This document shows positions 8,733 through 16,700 of a stretch of DNA of 64,000 bases, in pieces. The translations under genes and the position numbers were made by a program. Source of the stretch: Robinsoniella peoriensis (lineage in GTDB: Bacteria > Bacillota > Clostridia > Lachnospirales > Lachnospiraceae); assembly GCF_042680125.1 (NCBI RefSeq), contig NZ_JBHTNY010000023.1; one strand, written 5' to 3'. Below the pieces are notes generated by a model, which was given only the letters and a program-made list of their open reading frames with translations, was not told the DNA's origin and ran no database searches. Numbering within the stretch: the stretch's first letter is position 1; each line of letters starts with the position of its first letter.

Positions 8733-8762
8733 AAGCCGGCGGACCATTACGCCTGCCGGCTT
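8733..8762 (-). terminator. GC-rich hairpin between binding protein and permease
   Basis: Arms AAGCCGGC / GCCGGCTT enclose a 14-base interior that pairs further (GGCG/CGCC). On the minus strand the stem is followed by a short U-run (TTTTATAG). It is best read as a partial terminator or attenuator that lets the lipoprotein be made in excess over the permeases. Confidence 0.6.
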
Positions 8763-8791
8763 AATTTCTTTTATAGACCACCAGTTACTAC

Positions 8792-8959
8792 ACTAGAGCG
8801 TGTTTTAAAATTGCTTTCTGGCAGCTGTGCGTCACAGTTTGTGGGAGATTTGTCCCGGATGAAGGGCGCGTAGCGGGCTACGTAACCTGAATTCGGGGCA
8901 AATATGCCGCAAAGTGGGGCGTGCAGCTGGCAGGAATGAATTTTCAAACACGCTCTAGT
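8792..8959. mobile_element. 168-bp foldback (MITE-like) element
   Basis: The ends are 21-base inverted repeats with one mismatch: ACTAGAGCGTGTTTTAAAAT and its partner ending ATTTTCAAACACGCTCTAGT. Pairing continues inward (CTGGCAGCTG against CCAGCTGC; ATTTGTCCC against GGGGCAAAT), so the whole element can fold into one long hairpin. It encodes no protein. The binding-protein stop codon TAG (8955-8957) lies inside the right terminal repeat, which means the element supplies the end of that gene. Both an inserted MITE and a structured intergenic repeat are possible. I found no second copy in the window and no convincing target-site duplication. Confidence 0.65.
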
Positions 8960-10337
8960 ACTTTCCACTCGTCCATTCTGTCTGTAGTGATTTCACAACA
9001 TCTTCCGCCGTTTTTGTTCCATTAATTACACTCTGCACTTCAGCACCTTCGATATCCGAATATCCGGAAACGTTGTTTCTGTCTGCCGTAGCATTTCCAA
9101 TTAAATCACAAACGGTTTCCCATCCTGCTTTTTCTTCCTGGCTTGTGAAAAGTGAATCATCTGTCTTACATTCTTTCTTGCCGGAAGGTCCCAGCAACTG
9201 GTTGCTCAATATATCCGCACCTTCGCCAACTGTCATGAAAGCAACAAACTTAGCCGCTGCATCCTTTTTAGCAGAGTCCTCAACGATTCCGATACAGCAA
9301 TCAAGATACCCTCTGACTGTTGCTTTTCCTCCATCTTCAACTACCGGAAGTGCCATTGCACCAACGTTGCTAAGCCCGATTCCATTTTGTTCTCTGAGCT
9401 TTGGGGATAAAAGAGGGGATTCCCAGGATCCCATGAAGTATACCAGTGCATCTCCATTAGAAAACTCTTCTGATGCGCTTGCATAATCTAAATCCATAAT
9501 ATCCTGTGTAAAGATTCCCTCATCAAAAAATTTCTTAAGTCCGTTCAATGCACTGATATATTCCGGACTGTCTATCTCTGCACCATTATATCTCCACTGA
9601 TTGTATGTATCTCCCTGTTGCCCAAGAACGGTCAGCATCATTTCATCACATATCCATGCTTCTTTACCTGCAAATACACCAGCATACTTTTCCGGATATT
9701 TTTCATGAAGCTTTTCGGCTACTGCCTTATATTCTTCCAGCGTAGCAGGAACTTCACAGCCAATTTCCTTTAACAGATCTGCATTGTAGTATCCTATCAT
9801 AGAACCGCTGTTTACCAATACCAGCATTTTAGTTTGTTCATTTGTTAATGAATTTGCCTGCTTTAAAGCTGACTCTGAATAATTGTTTTTCCAGTCTGCT
9901 CCGGCAGCCGTTTCCATTAACGGCTCCAGATCAGCCAGATAATCCTGTACCTGTTCTGCAAACGCAGAAGGCTGTACCCCGATAACATCAATTTCCTCTC
10001 CTGTGCTTAGTGCCAGGGGCACCTTCTCCTGAAATGCCTTACTCTCCATAACGGTCATATTTACCTTTATACCGGGATTAGCTGCTTCAAATGCACTGAT
10101 CGCTTCAGCTGCCTGATCATTACTTGGAAACCATGTCCAATACTCCAGGGTTACCTCTTCACCATCCGCTGCCGCAGCCTGGGTTGAATCTGCGTCTGCC
10201 GCCTGAGTTTCTGATTGTTTTGCGTCATCTTTTGCGTCTGTTGTGGTTTTCTGGGAATCTGAGGAACCACATCCGCTTAATAATCCTATTGTTAATGCTG
10301 CTGCCGCTAAATAACCCATTGCTCTTTTTTGTTTCAT
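8955..10337 (-). CDS. ABC importer solute-binding lipoprotein
   Basis: A 460-residue extracellular sugar-binding protein. The start at 10337 is chosen because GAGGAGGAA lies just upstream and the next residues give a clean lipoprotein signal (MKQKRAMGYLAAAALTIGLL then SGC, lipidated Cys23); the upstream extension of 14 residues lacks this. A Ser/Thr/Asp-rich linker (residues 24-55) precedes the binding fold ('EEVTLEYWTWFPSNDQAAEA', 'GVFAGKEAW', 'FMGSWESP'). It heads the operon with two permeases and GH95. Two TGAACCGTTTCA operators lie 46-123 bp upstream. The TAG stop is contributed by the adjoining foldback element. Cargo is probably a fucosylated oligosaccharide, by context only. Confidence 0.9.
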   Translation of the reverse strand: MKQKRAMGYLAAAALTIGLLSGCGSSDSQKTTTDAKDDAKQSETQAADADSTQAAAADGEEVTLEYWTWFPSNDQAAEAISAFEAANPGIKVNMTVMESKAFQEKVPLALSTGEEIDVIGVQPSAFAEQVQDYLADLEPLMETAAGADWKNNYSESALKQANSLTNEQTKMLVLVNSGSMIGYYNADLLKEIGCEVPATLEEYKAVAEKLHEKYPEKYAGVFAGKEAWICDEMMLTVLGQQGDTYNQWRYNGAEIDSPEYISALNGLKKFFDEGIFTQDIMDLDYASASEEFSNGDALVYFMGSWESPLLSPKLREQNGIGLSNVGAMALPVVEDGGKATVRGYLDCCIGIVEDSAKKDAAAKFVAFMTVGEGADILSNQLLGPSGKKECKTDDSLFTSQEEKAGWETVCDLIGNATADRNNVSGYSDIEGAEVQSVINGTKTAEDVVKSLQTEWTSGKY

Positions 10338-10382
10338 ATTCTTCCTCCTTGAATTAAACGTGTACGTTGAATGAATCATTTG

Positions 10383-10394
10383 TGAACCGTTTCA
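10383..10394. promoter_or_regulatory. LacI-type operator, importer operon site 1
   Basis: TGAACCGTTTCA (TGAAACGGTTCA on the coding strand) is a near-perfect palindrome with a central CG, typical of LacI-family operators. It lies 46 bp upstream of the binding-protein start. The same 12-mer occurs at 10449, 19345 and 19399 and nowhere else noticed in the window. Confidence 0.8.
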
Positions 10395-10448
10395 TTTTTT
10401 TTAAAATATATAATGCAGTCTCTCACTGCATATCATAAATTACAAATG

Positions 10449-10460
10449 TGAACCGTTTCA
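10449..10460. promoter_or_regulatory. LacI-type operator, importer operon site 2
   Basis: A second exact copy of TGAACCGTTTCA, centred 66 bp from the first. Flanking bases are also shared (TGTGAACCGTTTCATTT in both). The pairing suggests looping by a tetrameric or paired regulator, as for other LacI systems; that is inference. Confidence 0.8.
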
Positions 10461-10659
10461 TTTTTGTTGCTAAAATATAAGGAGTATCAATGACTCCTGA
10501 CTTACTGCACTGCTTTTCATTCAACATCTTGTTCTTTATGTTAATTACTATATCATGATATTTTTAATTCGTCAACTACTTTTTTGTTTATTTTGTATGT
10601 TTTTATCATGTTTTCTGCTAACACCTAGGCATAATAACTCATTGTATAGTAATCAGAGC

Positions 10660-10689
10660 TTCCGCTGAAATAAATTTCTTTCAGCGGAA
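10660..10689 (-). terminator. Stem-loop after the GH98 gene
   Basis: An 11-bp perfect stem, TTCCGCTGAAA / TTTCAGCGGAA, with an 8-base loop, lies about 45 bp past the GH98 stop. There is no strong U-run, so it may act as a transcript 3' end or stabiliser rather than a classical terminator. Confidence 0.55.
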
Positions 10690-10733
10690 ACTGTGATTTT
10701 AGCTATCAAATTAGCACTAAATACTATTTTTTG

Positions 10734-13700
10734 CTATTTAATCTTCACCGACTTCACTTTACTATAGGACCCATAAATTTTTTCGTTCTTTACAGAACGG
10801 CAGCTTCGGATTTTAACATAATACTTTCTGCCTTTTTTCAGCTTTTTGATCTTCTTGATCGTTGTACTGTTTTTTGAAATAGTTACATTTTTCTTTCCCT
10901 TTTTAAATTTGCCGTCTAATGCATAAGTAATCTGATATCCGCTTGCCTTTGTATCTTTTTTCCATCTTACCGTAAGCATTGAATTTCCAGATGCCTGCAG
11001 AGAAGTAACTGCTGCTTTTTTCGGTTTAACCCGAATTGTTACAGCTGTATTTGTTTCCTTATAATTGGATGTCTCCTTTGCAGTAATGCGTATCACTGTT
11101 TTTCCACAGCCTCTGATTGTTACTTTTCCCTTTTGATTAACATCGGCTACCCGCTTATTGGAGGATCTATAGCTTAGAGCTCCGTTTCCTTTTGTCCTCC
11201 TGGCAGACATGGAAAATTTACCATTGCCAAATGTCTTATTAAAGACCGGGGGAACCTTGATTATCTGAGGTGCCTTTTTAATCTGAAAGTTCTTTATAAT
11301 ACTTCCGCTGTAGTTACCCTTGAAAGTAATAATTATTCTGCCTGTACCAAAATTTTTATTATCTGCATACTGCACTGTATAATCTTTACCTAAAACATAT
11401 CCCTTTACGGTAAGGTTTTTCTGTTCTATTGCCTGACCGGTATATTCCGCATCAGCCACTCCCTGGATATCAGCTACCATTACCTTTTTCGCCTCTACGT
11501 TTACAGGCAGTATTTGTCTTACCGACTTTTTGTCTGCATCCCATCCGGTTATCGATTCCCAGTCATGATTACCGGTATTTTGCGGTGTATAATATGCCGC
11601 ATATCCTTTATTCGAAACTTCCGGTGTAATAAGGGAATTTTCCCAACTCCATCCTTCCTGAAGTCCGATTTTGCCTAATTTCTGTTCTGCGTCATAGATT
11701 ACATTTATCTGATTTGGTATCTCAAAATCAGGCTTTTCCTTATTACCTTCTATGACACCTGTTCCTTTCAGGGTACCTCCAATTGCCTTTCCATAATTTT
11801 GAACATTACCATTGTTAATAAATGTTCCTGTATTTTCTGCTTCTCCTTTGATTGTAAAGATACCATTATTTATAATTGTTCCCTCATTGTAAAGGGTTAC
11901 GCCTTCTGCGATTGATACCGATACTTTTTCGCCGACCTGGAAATTAATGTTTGTACCAAATAGGATAGTCTCCTCAATAGAAAATTCCTCAACTCCATTG
12001 CACAGTCTTAAAGTCACCTGTCCTGGAAACTGCTCCGCCCAGACAAGAGCGTCGCCCAGACTTCTAAAATCTTCTGATTCTCCATTTTCATTCACAGCGG
12101 TAAGCAGTATTTTTTCAAAATGGGCAATAAATTCCTTATCCTGAGTTACGCTGACTTCAAATTCAGGTTCTGCACTTACGATTTCACCTTCACATGTCCA
12201 GTTGGTAAACCAATACCCCTCCAGCGGAACTGCTTTTATGAGCACGATAGAATCTTTTTCATATATGCCCCCACCGCTGACATGTCCCATGGTCTCATCT
12301 TCAGAACTGACACTTAAATTAAATTTTTCAACCGGCTCCTGCCCTTTTGGAATAAAATGAGCAATATATCCGCTTTCTCCATCCACAGTAAAGGCATAGT
12401 CTGATTCTTCACTTACAATGATTCCGTCTTTTACCCAGTGGGAAAACAGATATCCTTCCAGTGGATCTGCGCTTATGGTAATCATCGTTCCTGATTCAAA
12501 AGTTCCTCCCCCTCGAACTGTTCCCATGGCTTCATCATTAGACGATACCTTTATCTCGTATAATGCTTTTTCAAACATAGCCATATATTCTGCATCTTCA
12601 GTAACGGTAATCTCATAATCTGATTCTGTACTTACAACTTCACCATTTTTACTCCAATTCACAAACTGGAATCCTTCCAGTGCCCTGGCACTTAAGGTGA
12701 TGGTTTCTCCCTGTTCATACTGACCGTCTCCGCTGACTGTTCCCATTACACCATCATTTGGAGAAACGCCAATCTTGTATAATGGAGCTTCTTTTGAGCG
12801 GTCAATGACAACCAGCGCATCCAGTGGAACACGATATTGGCCGGCAGTCGGAGTAGGCACAATATCAATCGTATGGGTTCCTGTCTCTAATCCGTCTATT
12901 GCATAGAATACATAATGATACATATTTGCCGTTCCATTCTTGTTGGAAACACTATAATTTCCCCGATAAATATGATCAATATAAATATCTGCCGATCCGC
13001 CTGAACCAGTGCCGGATTCCGTGATTACCTGTATGCCGCTCCCCTGGAATTCATAGCTTGCATAACTTGTTGAATCCGCAATGGAAGCATTCCATTTATG
13101 CTCTGTCATGCCATAGCGGCTGTACTTGGAACCAGCTTTCCATTCAGACCAGGTATTTGCTGAAACATTTGGAGAATACACAATCCCTTCATCAAAATCA
13201 TCTGTCAGACTAACTGTTTCTCTATCTGCTATGCGTATTGTTTTTGTTAAGATATCGAGTCCTTTATCTTTTGGCTCAGCTGTAATTGTAATTGTTCCTT
13301 TTGCATCGGAGCTTAAGCTCAGTATTGCATTTTCTGTAATATTCGTAGCGGAGCCATTTTCTTGTGGAACCTGATCTTTGCACCCGGCATCATACTTTTC
13401 ACCCACATCTCCTGAAACGGACCATTCATACTCCGATACGTCTGCACCCGGAATGTGAAAAGCAGCCTGGGCATATGGATATAGATAGTCCAGTATACCA
13501 TTGATGAGCCGGATTTCCCTTTCTTCACTGTCGCCTGTTTTCTCTGCAAAATATGCTGTGTAAGTTTTCTGCGCATTCTCGGTACCTACTACTGTAAGGA
13601 TATCTTTTGTTCTTGGAATTATGGAACTTTCTCCGGTGAGCTCATCTAAAACTGACCAATATAAAAATTGATAGCCCTCATTCGGAACAGCTGTGAAACT

Positions 13701-16700
13701 GGCTGTTTCGCCACCATTTACCTGTGCCGGTCCCTCTGCAGCTCCACCGTCTTGAGGCTCTGCCTTTAATGTAATGCTTTCCGGCTGTCCCACTGGCTCA
13801 TCGTCAGATTTATTTGTAATGATAAAACCATCCAGAGATAACCGATATTGATTTTTGGCTGCTGCCGGCATTACATCGATTGTGTGCTGTTTCTCTTCAA
13901 GTCCTTCTATTGCGAAAAGCACATAGTGATACATATTTGCCGTCCCATTCTTAGTAGTGACATCGTATTTTCCATAATAAATATTATCTATGAATATATC
14001 AGCAGCTCCGCCGAGATTTGTTCCTGACTCAGCAATGACCTGTATTCCTGTGCCGCTAAACTCCATATGTGCATAACTGTTTTCATCAGATACCGCACTG
14101 TTCCACTTATGTTCTGTATTCCCGTATCGATTGTAAACCGTACCACCTTTCCATCCTGCCCAGGTTGTTGCAGAAACAGATGGTGCATATTCTATTTTAC
14201 TGTCATAATCATCTGCCAGCTTTACCTTTTCAGATTTTTCTACACGGATATCCTTAGTCAGAACCTCCAGACCTGCGTCATCCGCTATCGGCGTTGCCGT
14301 TACTGTAACAATTCCTTCGGCATCGGAGCTTAAGCTTAAAATTCCAGTATCGGTAATATTGGTAGGCATTCCGGCTTCTCTGGGATCCTGATTCAGGCCG
14401 CCTGCATCCTGGGCTACTCCTATATCTCCGGTTACAGACCAATTATATGCATTTGCATCTCCGTTTTTTACCATCAGGGCAACCTGTGCATATGGGTATA
14501 AGTAATCAAAATTTCCATTAACAGATTGGATCTCCTTTTCACCATTGCCTTCCTGCAATGGTATGAAATTAGCAATATATGTTTTTTCCCCATCCGGAGT
14601 TCCTGTTACTTTTATTTCACTCTTACCTCGCAGAATATCTGATGATTTGTTATTTTTCTCATCCGTAATAGTCCAATACGCAAATTGATAACCTTCATTT
14701 GCAAATGCTGTAATAGTTGCTGTTTTTCCTGCCAGGATTTCTTTCGGACCGGTTACCTTCCCCGCATCTTCCGGTAACGCTTTTAAATTAATTTTTTCAT
14801 TTTCCCTTTGACCAATAACCTTATAGAATGCTTTAATTTCATTGTCGTATTTGCCCACATGTCCTTTAACAACAATCAAATCTCCTGCCTTATATTTATC
14901 AGCACTCACCAGGTAATCGGATTTTTCCCACCACAGGAATGAGAACGGGTCTTTGAAAGATTTTTGATCACCACAGTCATATACCATTGATTCATATGTC
15001 ATTCTGGGAAGATCAATTTTCTCGCCCAGGGCAATCTCAATCGGTTGATTCTCAGACCCAATATGATAGGCACTCAGCTTCTGGGGTACCGGTTTCACTT
15101 TTACATCTGCCTTTGCAGTCAAAGCAGTATCCTTTACCTTTCCATAAACCATTTCTTTTCCATAATTCCAGTCATACATTGGTGCAATGGCATTTGCAAA
15201 ACTGTCTTTATTCATTTCATCCCAAATGACATCAACCATATCTTTGGATCCATCATTATAAACCGCTGTAATTTTTTCAGGCAGCCGGGGAACTGTTTTT
15301 CGATCAGTTGTAACATATGTGGTTTCCAATGCCACAATTTTTTTATTTTCTTTTACATTTTGAATCGTTACTTCTAATGATGCGCAAGTAGACGAGCCAT
15401 CGTTTGCCTCAGCCGAAACCGTAACGGTACCTTTCCTTAGGGGTATAAATTGTCCCTCATTTGTAATAGCCGCTATCGTATTATCTGACACAGACCAGGT
15501 AATATGGCTGTTTACAGCATCACCATTCACTTCTGCTGTAAATACCGCTTCACTGTCTCCCTCGCTAACCGTATCTGGTCCGTTTATACGGATGGCATTT
15601 ACCGGTCCTGTCGTCAGCTTATCTTCATGAAGCACACTGACCCAGGCGTTATCAAAATATGCACTGGTTCCATTGCTCAGCGAAAAACCAGCCTGTCCTT
15701 CAGAAAAAGATGAATCCATTGCTTCTAATACAGGTACATCATCGAATGACAGCTTCATAAATTCATCGATAACCGTTAGATTAAAGGCATACCAGGTCTG
15801 ATCCTCCATCGTTACTGTAACGGTATCTCCAAATCCTTCCCAGTTTCCTTTCGCTTTTTTCATAAACTGCAATGCTGCAGATGTTCCATTTCTTTTGATT
15901 GACAGCTTATACATATTGTTGTCATCAACTGCTCTAAATATAATACCTGCCTCATTATTATTTCCCGAATCAAATTTAACAAGCGTATTGTAAAGATAAT
16001 CCGACCATTCCTTTTCTCCGGAATAAGAATAGTTTTCAGTATTTTCTTCAGCCTTTCCATAATATATGCCGTTATCTCCATTTGCCCATATATCAGGATT
16101 ATTTATAACTTTCCAGGTTCCTCCGTTATTTATCCACTTATCTGCATACCGAAAATTTGTATCTGCCTGTCTTTCCGGGAAAAGAACTGCCCCCTCCCCC
16201 TTCCAGTCAACTGCTGATTCGTCCGTTTCAAAATCACAAATATAATCCTTTTCTTTATCTGATATATCCTTTATCACCACATTGTCAATATAAATAAAAT
16301 CATTCAGTGCACCTGTTCCCTGCTCTTTCATTGCTGCACCTATCTGACTGCCTGTTTCCTTCCCTGCATTATGCTCTGTTCTCAAGCCATAGTATCCTTC
16401 TTTTACGGAAAGCCCGGAATAACTGAGAACAGCATCTCCATATTCTTCTGCATTCCGTTTTTTCAGATATACCTTAACATCTGCTCCATTTACATCGATT
16501 TTTATTGTATACCATGTATTCTTATCCAATGCCGGATTCGCAGATGCCTTGCAGGAGGTTCCATCCAGTATTGCAACAGACTGATTATTTGTCCCTGCAT
16601 TGGTAGGCGACAGGCATAGGGGATTTACCGTAACATAATACCCAAGCTTGCGTATCATATCGGCGCGGAAAGCAAAGCTGACAGGTGTACCCGCTGCAGT

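Larger units (their letters stand above)
10338..10733. other. Regulatory spacer between the importer operon and the GH98 gene
   Basis: About 395 bp without a gene. It holds two LacI-type operators (10383-10394 and 10449-10460), a small hairpin between them (ATGCAGT-ctctc-ACTGCAT, 10412-10430) and a terminator-like stem after GH98 (10660-10689). The rest is AT-rich, with nothing else recognisable. Confidence 0.6.

Noticed and set aside
8792..8959. tRNA or structured riboswitch
   Set aside because: No cloverleaf, CCA end or known riboswitch core; the symmetry is that of a simple foldback with terminal inverted repeats.
10383..10394. CcpA catabolite-response element
   Set aside because: TGAACCGTTTCA lacks the extra spacing of cre sites and occurs only before two functionally linked units, which fits a dedicated LacI regulator better.
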